The position numbers were made by a program, and so were the translations under genes. A stretch of 64,000 bases of DNA, taken from the NCBI RefSeq assembly GCF_026914185.1, contig NC_070561.1, forward strand, positions 2,914,001 through 2,978,000, written 5' to 3'. Each line of letters begins with the position of its first letter. Within the stretch, counting starts at the first letter, position 1. This DNA comes from Puccinia triticina (taxonomy: Eukaryota > Basidiomycota > Pucciniomycetes > Pucciniales > Pucciniaceae). The notes under the pieces were generated by a model. It had not been told where the DNA came from, did no database searches, and saw only the letters and a program-made list of their open reading frames with translations. This document shows positions 44,726 through 54,481 of the stretch, piece by piece.

Positions 44726-45614
44726 CACAGCGGGGGTACTTCCTGCCCCGCCCGTTTGTGGAACCGACGAGAGGAGGGTAATCCGTGGAACCGATGAGAG
44801 GAGGGTAATCCGTGGAACCGACGAGAGGAGGGTAATCCGTGGAACCGACAAGAGGAGGGTAATCCGTGGAACCGACAAGAGGAGGGTAATCCGTGGAACC
44901 GACGAGAGGAGGGTAATCCTTGGAACCAACAAGGATTGGCTCGGTAACCCCTTGGTAAGCTTGTTGGTTCCACAAAACAGGTTTTTTCCACGTGGAACCA
45001 ATGGGCTTCACACTTTTCCCCGTCGGTTCCACAATGTGCCTTCCTGGCACGCGTGGAGACCACGTCAGCTCGTTGCTCACGTCGGTTCCACGGCATTTTC
45101 TTTTTTTTTTCCTTCCAGCCAAGACCACCTCAGGCTGGTCCTGAGGTTTTGAAAGACCAACAAAACTTGATTTTGAAGACAGGAAAAAAAAAATTGAAAA
45201 AAAAACTTAACAAAAAAACCTATTGCAAGCCCAATTGCAAACCATTGTTTGGGGGATTGATAGCGTGTAAAGAAGCGGGGTTGAAAAATGTGAAATGGTT
45301 GTGTTGTGTGGCACTCCCTCTCATCCATGTTCCCTGCCTTGATTCTGAGTTTGACTCCCACCGGCAACAGTTTTTAACAAGCTGCTCCCGCTGACTTTTT
45401 AAGGCCCGCCTACGTGGCCACGTGGATTCCACGGGTACACATGTGTAAGTATCTGTGGGATCCTCGGGGCCATCACAAGGTGCCCCTGTGATCCACTTGG
45501 TGGAGACCGCGTGAACGTGTGGACCAACAGCCGCTGGTCCAACCTTGCGCGCGGCCACCACGTGGAGTCCTTGTGGAATCCGCGTGATTTCCCCGTGGAT
45601 GGACTCCCCGGGCT
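44726..45614. mobile_element. CACTA-like element, copy 3 (889 bp, no genes)
   Basis: The left end CACAGCGGGGGTACTTCCTG matches the right terminus of copies 1 and 2. The right end GGACTCCCCGGG matches their left terminus inverted. TA lies on both sides (44724-44725 and 45615-45616). Joining the flanks restores the minisatellite unit. Inside, six tandem units of 33 bases (phrase GGAACCGACGAGAGGAGGG) occupy 44757-44930. The terminal CAC is changed to AGC at one end, which may have immobilised it. Confidence 0.85.
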
Positions 45615-46069
45615 TACATACCCCTTTCATCATGTGTACATATCCCTTTTATGTGTTAATACACCTCCTCACATTCCCCTTTCATGCATACATATTTCTT
45701 TCATCTGTACATAGCCCTTTCATGTGTACAAACCATTTTTATTTTTATTCTGGCTGGATTCAATGGTGCATGGAGTGTTTAATAAAATAAAGTGAAAGGG
45801 TGCTCAGGGGGATGCTCATTTGCCTCATCCTGCATGAGCACTACAGCATGTTCAACATTGAGATGCTGAACAAGGTACACACTCAAGGTGCATCAGCACA
45901 GAATTTGGGTGCTTGACTTCAGCTTGAGCTGAAACTTGATTGAAGCTTGCTGCATCTCAACTGCAAGCATTTTCTAGAGTTTTTCTTGCAGTGCTCCAAG
46001 CCCCAGGCTCTTGTGGATTTGAGTTCACCACTATTTCCAATGGATCCTCTGACAACAGAGCTTTGGAAA

Positions 46070-46385
46070 GTGGACCCTTTGCGGCTTGGCCTTTTTTGGG
46101 TGGGCAAAGGCCCTTTGAGTTCTGGTCTAGAAGAATGTGTAGACATTTTTTTTCAGTATTGGAGGACTTCCCGTGAACTTTGAATAAATCTGGAATCTGG
46201 AACTCTGGATCAATTTGGGGATCTTCAGGGACCTAGATTTCCATGCAAAATCTGATATCTGGTGGCTCAGATCTGACTTTCCAGATCAACAGGAAGTCCT
46301 AGATTTCATTTTGTAATTTAAGTAGAAAGAAAAAGGTAACTAACCCTCTGCTTTGCCTTCTGACTTGGAATTAGTGATTTTGAGA
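46070..46385. repeat. Right arm of the large inverted repeat
   Basis: Inverted partner of 42465-42625. It carries about 130 extra bases in its middle relative to the left arm. Confidence 0.65.
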
Positions 46386-47111
46386 GATTATACAGGGCCT
46401 GGAAACAGGGGTTTATAGGTGCCTGTACGTCTGAGGCCTGCGGAGCAGGGGTATTTCAAACCCAGGAAGAGGCCTAAGAAGACCTCAGATAGAATATTTA
46501 AAAGAAACTTAACTCCATCAGACACAAGTTTGGGAGACTAATAGGACAACCAAGACCGGTTACAGTTACCGCTTCTGAGCTGAAACTAGGCGGAGCAATT
46601 GGTTATGGCAATAGCGGTGGACAGTTGGGCAAAAGGGATACAGGTTGACGATTCTAGGGAGGCCTTTACTTGCCCAAAGGCCTTCCTTTGTATACTTGCA
46701 CTGCAACCGGTGGGTTGCAGCTCTTGGTAGCTCTCTCTTGGCCTCTCGGCCGGGGGAATGATCAGTTTCTGACAGGAGTGTTTGTGAGTTCTGCTACTCA
46801 TGTTCCTCCTGTCAGTGTCCTTGGTGAAGTTGAGGCTTGTTGAGGGTGCTTCCTTGGTTGGAGGAGGTGCCTTGTTTAAAATGATGCTCTATGTACATTT
46901 TTTTAAGCAGATACTAAGGCCCTGTTTGGCAGGGCCCAGCGTGATATGTAATTACTAGTAATCAACCGCTGTGTAATAATTCAAATAAGGTTCATAGAAT
47001 CTTATTGGGAATATCACTGGGCTTTGGCTATCTTCCTTGGTTGTTTGGGACGTCCACTGTCATATTGTGTGCACGGCCTTGTCTGTTTGGTCAGCCCCAC
47101 CACATCAAGCC

Positions 47112-49257
47112 TGCTGTAAGAATCAAAAGTGTTCCGGAGAACCTTTTGCTGAATGGAGAAGGGGATGATGGAGGTGCAAACTGTTAGAATTAAACAATTT
47201 CCGAGACATAACAGGGGACAGTAGAGAGTGAGCACAGGTGGCTTGAGAAAAGGGGCAGTGAGGTTTGATTGCTCACCGGATGCGGCTCAGGGTGTCACGG
47301 AAAAAGAAGGAGAAGAAACAATGGCTAGATTGCTTGTATCAGGTTAAACTAATATAGACTAGTTACAAGAAATCAAGTTGTGGTTGTGACCATAATGACT
47401 ATAAAAGAATATTGAATAAAAAAGGAATCTCAACCAGGATATCACAAGGGTTTCAACGGTCACAGTCAGAGCATACGCGTTGTGGTGATTTATATAGGCG
47501 AGCACGGTAGAATGTCCACGCGGGGATAGCGCGGGCGGGAATGCACAAAGCTGCTCAGGCAGAGTGCATTCCGGTGACATAAGCACTGAGGATGAGGTCA
47601 GGAAAGCACGCTAAGAAAGCTTACGGAAAGTCACGCGCGGACTGGAATGCACAGATTGCAGATTGTGGATTTTGGATTGGATGTTTGGATTGGAGCGGAA
47701 AAGACAGGGCTGGACTGCGGCGGGACTACACACGTGGACTGGTAGCAGCGGCGCTTCAGCGGGTGAACCACGACAGCCAAAGCGGGTTTCACCAGCGGGT
47801 GGAACCAGGGTGGAGGCGGTGGCAAGAGAATGACTGACGGTGGGAGGACAAGCGTTGGAGAGGAGCGGAGTCTGGGAAAGTGACGAGCAGGATAGCGGGC
47901 AGAGCTGGAGGACTAGTGCGGGATTGGGTGGGAACGGCAATGTGCGTGGAGGGAAGGACGGGGGACAGATTTTCTTTCTCTTCAGTACCTTATCCTAATA
48001 TCCATTCTTACAGATTACCATCATCATTGTACTTACAACTACGGACATACTAGAGCTATTTGGGATCTTATCTTTACTTTGAGAGTTACTTGCGGATTTT
48101 GTGCTTACAAAGTGCGGAGCTTCATTCACTTGCGGATTATTACGCTATAGATCAGGCTCAGTAGAGGAGCACTGAAGGCTAGTGGAAAGTAGCAGTGCGG
48201 AGCCAAGTTGCCAACAATCACACAACCCGGACACTAATATTCTTGAAGGAGGCGGTCAGCGGACATTTCCACCGACTAACTGTGAAAGAGAAACCAAGGA
48301 GATGACTGGGAGTGAGAAAGTGGAATGAGGCAGAAGGCAAGAATTTAAAGGACTGAGGACAAAAACTCAACACAAACTCTGCCCTTCTATACTATCAGAT
48401 AACAAGACCCACCAAGCTAAGCTTGGCAAGTTTTAATCAAGTGATAGGTCTGGTCTAGTTCCAGATGAAGTTGTTTGATGACAGGTATGTGAGAGTTGAG
48501 AGTGATTTCAGTGGTTATTTGCAAATATGAGGGTTGTGGTGATGTATGGATGTGATGGTAAGTGTGAAGGTGGTGTGTAAATAACTGGTGAGTACTGATC
48601 TGAGGGGAAAACAACTGGGGGAGAGAGCTCCTTATATAGACAAATGTGAGGGATTTTAGCTACAAGGGGGACCTTGGATGAGGGATTTTAGCTGGTAGGC
48701 TGTGTACAAGTGGTGTCAGAGGATACTAAATACAGGCAAAAAGTGGGGTGAGAAATGAAAGATGATGTCATACTAATGCAAGGAGTGCATAAACACAGTA
48801 CCAAAATTTCAAATACAGGGGTGCATGAAGGATGTCAGACTAATGCAAGAGTGCAGAAATGGGGTCAGAAGACTGCATGCAGCTGCAAGAGGTACATAAA
48901 TGAAGGGGGGCCATGTCAAATACAGGGGAAATGGGGTGCAACCCCTGCATATGCAGTGGAGATAAGTGGGTTGAAAGAGAGTATGTGTTTGGATGGGACT
49001 GGGTAAATTTATATTAGGAACAGGGGTCTTAAGGGCTGTGACAGGTTGATAACTGGGGCTGGCCGTGTGATAGGTGTCCATGAGGGTGTAACTTCCAATC
49101 CAGAGGGGTTCCAGTGATGCTTCCAGTAGGGACTAGGGGTAGAATTGGCCTTACAATCCATTCTTGATTTCCGTTTGGTGGTATCTTGAGGCCTAGTATC
49201 AGTAAACCTTTAGACAAGAAAAAACTTTTGATTTTTCACTTTTCCGTCTACCACACC
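47112..49257. repeat. LTR-like repeat, copy B (interrupted)
   Basis: Partner of 42638-43884. It starts TGTAAGAATCAAAAG, ends in ACCACACCA and is split by a solo LTR at 47182-48372. Flanks CCTGC on the left and CCCGC on the right differ by one base and could be an aged duplication. Confidence 0.55.
47182..48372. mobile_element. Solo LTR, 1.19 kb, 5-bp TSD
   Basis: Starts TGTTAGAATTAAAC and ends AAAACTCAACA. CAAAC flanks both sides (47177-47181 and 48373-48377). Copy A of the surrounding repeat has the uninterrupted target (GGTGCAAACTCTGCCC), which proves insertion. TG...CA ends and a 5-bp duplication are those of an LTR; no internal genes are present, so it is a solo LTR left by recombination. 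Confidence 0.9.
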
Positions 49258-49284
49258 ACACCCGCACCTCAGCTCAATGAAACC

Positions 49285-49419
49285 ATGCCCCAACCAATGC
49301 CTTCAGCCACCCTCAACCAAATCTTACTCGCCTCTCACATCCAAGACAAAAACCAGCAGAAACTGATCCAGCTGGTCCTTCTCATGGTACTCACAGTGTT
49401 GCTCTACAAATGGTCATGA
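49285..49419 (+). CDS. Short conserved ORF of the Harbinger-like family
   Basis: 44 codons. MPQPMPSATLNQILLASHIQ, then DKNQQKLIQL and a hydrophobic VLLMVLTVLLYKW end. It matches the minus ORF at 50956-50660 in the pattern MPxPxSATLN, LLxxxQDKxQQKxIxL and LMVxxALL. Conservation in two divergent copies suggests selection. It may be a tail-anchored peptide or the first exon of a transposon protein. Confidence 0.5.
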   Translation: MPQPMPSATLNQILLASHIQDKNQQKLIQLVLLMVLTVLLYKWS

Positions 49420-49430
49420 TCAATCAAAAG

Positions 49431-50506
49431 TTTGTACAACAACTCACCACTGACTGGACGCAAATACGTGAAGTTTCTTGATGCTGGAAGGTGGTTGGAG
49501 TTGAGTCCGGGGGAGCAGCTGGCACTTGTTGGTACTGTGGTTTCAGGTCATTTGGGTCTGGAAGGGGAGGAGGGATTGAGAGTGTCAGCGCCGGTCTCTT
49601 GTGTGACACGGGGCTGATAGGGTTTTTGACTATCTGTAGCAGCTAAATAGCGGCCAGAGGTCTTAAGGGTCACACTATAGCCTGATGGCCAGTGGAAAAA
49701 AGTCCAACTCAACGCCGAAGGCGGAGGGACTAGCACCCTTACTTAAGTAAGGGGACGTGGCGATAAATCAAGCCAAGTGCCGTTGCTCAAAACAAGGAAT
49801 GAGCTTCTTGTTCTTCTAGGATACAGGTGTTATGACACCCACCTGTACCTAGGAAAATACACGAAGGAGATTGAAGCTGTAAAGGAAAAGGTTAGTATAC
49901 TATTGGAAAACCCCACTCACTATAATTCTAGTAAGGTGCACGGGTTTGTATGGTAATAATCTTGGGGGGAAGATCTCTCCAGAGGAAAGATCCCCCCCTT
50001 TTATGTTACAGGGACCCAGGGACCTGACCCTCCTTCGAGTCAAGGCCCCAGAGGGATCCTTAACTCCAAGGAGGGGGAAGAGGTCCACGTAATTCAGAGG
50101 AGGAATTACATGAATAATTATGTAATCTCTCTATGTATGTTAAATCCATAGAGAGATATACTCCATTAGTACATTATTATTCTCAATCAAGGTAAATACA
50201 CAATAAGTGTGAAATCATACAGTTTAGTGCATATAAAGTGATGATTGCAACAAAAGTAATATTATAAGACAACAGGAGGACTTGAACACAGGATCTTACA
50301 CAAGATCAAGGTCAATCTTAAGGTAGCCTTTAGCCATTGGGTTACATGACTTGTAATTATCATTGTAGACACATGGACAATTGTCTCAGTGGCTGACAGA
50401 GAGGTAGCTTGACTGTGGAGGAGGTATTGAAGAGGGAGGTTGTTTGCGTCTGGGTGCCATGGAGTCGACGTTCAAAGGCAAGGGAGGTAATTATTGTGGC
50501 AAAATT
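49431..50506. other. No gene recognised
   Basis: Short ORFs only. The stretch is AT-rich after 50080 and has no repeat structure that I can match elsewhere in the window. Confidence 0.4.
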
Positions 50507-50659
50507 TTAGGCTCCGTTTGGCTGTCCACAAAAATGTGGGAGCGTAATAAAAAACTTTGCAGATTATTTTTGGGGGGACAGGGGATATTACGCTATCCCC
50601 TGTCCCTGTTTGGCAGCCCACCAAGCGTCATAAAGTTGACGACAGGAGTTCACGCTCAA

Positions 50660-50956
50660 TTATTCCCCCCGCCATTTGGGATATTTCACCCTGACCCCAA
50701 AATTTGTGGTCATAATGGCTCCCTTTGGCCTTGAATCCGTGCGACTCAATGGCACCCCGACGCAAGAGACCTCCATCCTTGAACCCTCCCCCCCAATTGA
50801 CCGAGGCTTCAATCCCGCCTCCGCTTCCTGCCCCAAACAAAGCAAGGCTACAATCACCATCAAGATGATCAGCTTGATGACTTTCTGCTGGTGTTTGTCT
50901 TGTAAGCGAGGCAAGAGGCGGTTGTTGTTGAGGGTTGCGGAGCCCGGTGGGGGCAT
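50660..50956 (-). CDS. Short conserved ORF of the Harbinger-like family
   Basis: Starts MPPPGSATLNNNRLLPRLQD, then KHQQKVIKLIILMVIVALLC. Its first 45 residues are homologous to the ORF at 49285-49419. The remaining 50 residues run into the TIR of the outer element and are probably not part of the original protein. Confidence 0.45.
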   Translation of the reverse strand: MPPPGSATLNNNRLLPRLQDKHQQKVIKLIILMVIVALLCLGQEAEAGLKPRSIGGEGSRMEVSCVGVPLSRTDSRPKGAIMTTNFGVRVKYPKWRGE

Positions 50957-51090
50957 TGTGGCATCGGATTTGAGGAGGAGAGAAGCGCAGGCCAGACTTG
51001 TTTTTGAGTGGCGCACCAAACAGACAGGACTGCTGTCGCTATATGACGGTGGCCATCCCAAACGGCCCTCTATAATTGCATAAGCCCAGT

Positions 51091-52047
51091 ATTATTATTA
51101 TTATTATTTTTTTTAGTGCAGTATTGATTTGACATTGCGCACTATGCATATTCATCTACCAGACAAAAGGTTCCGTGCAAAGCAATACAATTGTAAATAG
51201 AGGGGAGGAGGAATAACAGTAATTCTGGCGAGGATTCAGTACTGAGAAAAAGGGAGCTAGGGGGTGGGAAAAGGAGAGAAAGGGAGAAGAGAGAGAAGGG
51301 GAGAGGGAGGGAATTGGATCCGGAAAAGAGGTCAAATACGGGAGAAGTAGGTGGTTATTGGAGGGAACCTTTGGTGTCGTCGGCCCGCCGGAAAGAGGGG
51401 AGCCTTGCCGATGTTTTGATGAAAGCTTCCGTAGCCCTGGAGGCCCTGGCGTTGTGGAGAAGGGATCTGACCGTAATTTCAGTGATCCTCTCCTCAAGAA
51501 GCATTCGCCTGGCCGTCATCCTGGCCTTGCAGTACCTAGAGCAAGCCACAAGATAATGATCAACTGTCTTGGGGACTCCGCAAGATAAGCAGATAGGGTA
51601 TGGCGCCCTTCTGCACTTGAATTGGAAAGAGTTCAAGGGGACGTGACCTGATCTCAATTGATGAAAGGCGGCCTGGACAGGGAAGGGCGCCCTTGGCGAT
51701 CCTTTCCAGACCCTCTCCTTCCTGATTAGCCTTGCCTTCTCCGTCACGATGCTGCCTTTGATTGATCTGTCCAGCAGAAGTGGGCATCACGCCTCTGCTG
51801 CTTTTTTGTCTGCCAGTTTGTTACCCGCAATTCCCACATGTCCCCGGCACCACCGGATCAAAATCTGTGTGGAACAGGGGATGGTGTCAGCCACTTCCTG
51901 GATTTGAGACAATAAGTACTGGCCCGGCTTGGGGGTCCTAGGAGAGTTTAATCTTTCAATAGCCGCTTGGCTATCCGTCAGCAGAATTAGCCGCGCTCCT
52001 GCACTAGGCAGTCGGGCCTTGCTTCCAATTTCCAGTCCTAATCGTAT
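51091..52047 (-). mobile_element. 5'-truncated LINE, RNase H end, 11-bp TSD
   Basis: On the minus strand it encodes RNase H (LILLTDSQAAIERLNSP, ILIRWCRGHVGIAGNKLADK), a TGA stop, then the C-terminal zinc motif CLSCGVPKTVDHYLVACSRY (CX2CX7HX4C) after FHQLRSGHVPLNSFQFKCR. It ends with an (AAT)n tail at 51091-51113. ATAAGCCCAGT flanks both sides (51080-51090 and 52048-52058). An RNase H domain, simple-repeat tail, 5' truncation and a duplication of this kind are typical of target-primed LINEs of the Tad1-like group in fungi. Confidence 0.88.
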
Positions 52048-52109
52048 ATAAGCCCAGTAATAATACAAATAAGGTTTAATAAAGCTTATTTGGATTATTA
52101 CGCTGAGGT

Positions 52110-53200
52110 TTATTACACCACGGCTGCAAGAAAAGTTTCTTGCTACCGTTCCCAAACGTTTCAGGTTTGAAAACGGTTCCTGGGAACGTTTCCGGTTAAG
52201 ATATGGCTTCCATAAACGTTTCAGGTTAGAGTACGGTCTTGTGAAACGTTTCTGGTTGGCAACCGGTTCCCAGAAACGTTTCAGGTTTAGATTCAGTTCC
52301 CAATAACGTTTGTGGTTTTGAATTGGTTTGCGCAAACGTTCAAGGTTTGAGGATGGTTTTTGCAAACGTTATGAGTTACTTTTTGTTTGTTACAACGTTA
52401 TCTTGGGGTGAAAGTTAAGATGTGGTTTTTTTTCAATCAAATTAGTTCAGGCAAACGTTATGTGCAACCGAGATAGTTTGAATTACCACTTCAAGCGGTT
52501 TGAAAAACGAAAATGACAACCAAGAAGGTTTCAAGGAAGAAATCAACAACCGTGAACGTTTTCACGTCCTGATAACGTTTTTCAAAACATTTATCATAAC
52601 TTTTTGCAAGCCAGAGTCAGTTTGCAAAACCAATCTGGAGGGTTGTTTTTCCACCTGAAAGGTTGAGAAAACCCAATCCTCCAAAAAAAAAAAAAAAAAA
52701 AAGTCAAAATTGACTTTGGGAAAAAAAAAGCTCCAAAATCCAATGGTACAGAGGATATATAGCATCAACAGCTCTCCTCAGATATTGGCTGGTGGCTTGT
52801 GCTGTAAGCAGCCACCGGAGGGCAGTGGGATCGAGTTGATCGTCAGTTCGATCCGTGCCTGAGTACATCTTTTGCTGCTCCGACGGCCGCTGGAGAGTCG
52901 GTTGGCACTGCTCCTCAGCGGTATTCGCAAACGTTTTCCATAACGTATGGCGGTTTTTGCAAACGTTTTGGTGGTTCTCAAAAACATTTCTGTTAACGGA
53001 ATAAGTTTTGAGAACCACCTCACAACCTATTTAGTTTTCATTCCGTTCCCACAGCGGAATGCCAACATTATTTTGAACGTTCGGCCGAACTTCTCAAACT
53101 GGTTTCCGTGGGGGCTTCGCCCCGACGTATCCTTCCAATTGTATTGTGAACGTTTCAAATACCACTTCGCAACCGCTTTGAAACGTTCGGTTGCAGCCGT
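52110..53200. repeat. AACGTT-centred subterminal repeats
   Basis: At least fifteen AAACGTTT-like palindromic cores, spaced about 35-40 bases apart, lie in 52140-52580 and again in 52925-53190, often followed by CAGGTT or GGTT. A block of unique sequence with poly-A (52680-52700) separates them. The positions next to a transposon end suggest subterminal transposase-binding repeats; this is inference. Confidence 0.65.
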
Positions 53201-53434
53201 GGTGTACCACATATGACGCTGGGCCCTGCCAAACGGGGCCTTAGGGTCAGGCCAAAATTTCCTTTTTGGCGGGGGGAATAATGCAGCGTCAATTCCAGGC
53301 GGTCAAGTTTATGACGCCCGGTGGGCTGCCAAACAGGGACAGGGGATAGCGTAATATCCCCTGTCCCCCCGAAGATAATCTGCAAAGTTTTTTATTACGC
53401 TCCCACATTTTTGTGGCCGGCCAAACGGAGCCTA

Positions 53435-54262
53435 ATAAAAATGAGATTGGTCTGAATAGTATCCACGTCCAATCAAGGCAAGAAGAATCAAAAGAAAAAG
53501 TAATTAGACACTCTTATAACCTAACTCATACTCTGTCCCGACCACTATCTGCCTGTTCCATAAAGTATGCTACTTTTTAGTCTTGAGGAAGAAAACACCC
53601 AGATATTATCCATTTTTAGGGAGGAGTTGTGAGAGCGCTCAACCTTTGACGAAGAGGGCTCGAAGCTCAAGGCGAGCCGGGTGGCGGAGCGAGAAGCCGG
53701 CCGGAGGGCGCGCGCAACCACCCCGAGATAGAAGCAGTTGCTCAGACCTGGTGTATGTAATGTGGGGCTGTGTCTCTCTTGGACGCCAAGACCGTGAAAG
53801 CTTCGGCGACTTGAGGGGGAAAGGGTTTTGGGAGCGAGACCGGGTCGGTAATCCTCACGTATCGGCCACGCCAGCCACGCCCCGGGACTCCGAGTCGGTA
53901 TCGGCTGTACAATCACGGCATTTTCTATGGAACTCATGACGGAGCCACTTTATCCCGTCCATACATCCGAGGCTCAGAGTTATCTTACAGATTCCGCCAT
54001 GAATGGAATGTTCTGCGCTCCATGGACGGCTTCCGGAATCCGCGCGGAGGCGGGCGGTACACGCATGGTGCTCGCTTTACTGCCTGAAGCTCTTTGATGC
54101 TGACCTTGAGTGCAACAAGCTCGCAACTTCACAAGGCACCAACTCCACAATCATTGCATCCATCGGTCCCTCGTTGTTCTCTAGGTTCGTCGTTACTACC
54201 AACCATTGCCGCGGTGCGAACGCTCGCCCTGACCTACTCCCTACGCAGTCAGATTCTCAAGA
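53435..54262. other. Upstream region of the small secreted protein
   Basis: GC-rich from 53620 to 54060, with overlapping ORFs on both strands and no recognisable domain. It presumably contains the promoter of the 54263 gene. Confidence 0.35.
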
Positions 54263-54481
54263 ATGCCACGCGTTCTAGCGATCCTTGCTGGACTATCAAT
54301 CCTCTTGCAAGTCACCCTCGGCTCCCCAGCACCTATTCCCGCAGGTCAAGAAGAACCAGCACCAAGAAGAATCAGGTGTGGTGTTCCTGGCGAAGGAGCC
54401 CCATCGCCACCTGGCGGCGGAACTCCCACTGAACGCCCATGCAATTGTTGCCGTAACGGATATTGCTGTGATGGGCGCTGA
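54263..54481 (+). CDS. Small secreted cysteine-rich protein, effector-like
   Basis: 72 residues. A clear signal peptide (MPRVLAILAGLSILLQVTLG, cleavage near SPAPIPA) is followed by a short Pro/Gly/Glu-rich mature chain with six cysteines, five of them clustered at the end (RPCNCCRNGYCCDGR). Size, secretion signal and cysteine content are those of fungal candidate effectors; no known family is recognised. It has no intron. A short unknown secreted peptide with another role, or a chance ORF, remains possible. The 54482-56552 region after it holds no recognisable gene, only overlapping ORFs in a GC-rich part near 55200-55800. Confidence 0.55.
   Translation: MPRVLAILAGLSILLQVTLGSPAPIPAGQEEPAPRRIRCGVPGEGAPSPPGGGTPTERPCNCCRNGYCCDGR

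Larger units (their letters stand above)
44076..45993. mobile_element. CACTG-ended CACTA-like element, 1.9 kb
   Basis: The left end CACTGCAAGAAAAACTCTAG and the right end (its inverted copy, ending TTTTTCTTGCAGTG) are flanked by CTC on both sides (44073-44075 and 45994-45996). The inner part of both ends carries TGCTTGCAGTTGAGATGCA. The inside is mostly a minisatellite and the nested copy 3. It is the larger relative of the 247-bp element at 14059-14305. Confidence 0.8.
46918..49430 (+). mobile_element. Harbinger-like element interrupted by LTR-like repeats
   Basis: Starts GGCCCTGTTTGGCAGGGCCC after TAA (46915-46917). The left 190 bases align with the inverted element whose end is at 53240. 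The LTR-like copy B then intervenes (47112-49257), after which the sequence resumes and leads to the short ORF at 49285. The right end is not found. Confidence 0.5.
50510..53432. mobile_element. TIR element with nested Harbinger-like element
   Basis: Outer ends GGCTCCGTTTGGC and the inverted copy GCCAAACGGAGCC continue as inverted repeats of about 140-190 bases (shared phrases GTGGGAGCGTAATAAAAAAC and GACAGGGGATATTACGC). Flanks are TTA on the left and TAA on the right. Within it lies a further end, GGCCCCGTTTGGCAGGGCCC, on the minus strand at 53240 next to TTA, so a Harbinger-like element occupies most of the inside. A LINE fragment sits in that. Confidence 0.75.

Noticed and set aside
50510..53432. 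A 3-bp TWA duplication as proof of PIF/Harbinger for the outer element
   Set aside because: The flanks are TTA and TAA, not identical triplets on one strand; only TA is shared, so I kept the superfamily open.
53583..53939. 118-codon Arg-rich plus-strand ORF before the secreted peptide
   Set aside because: No motif, an equally long ORF on the other strand, and no conserved feature.
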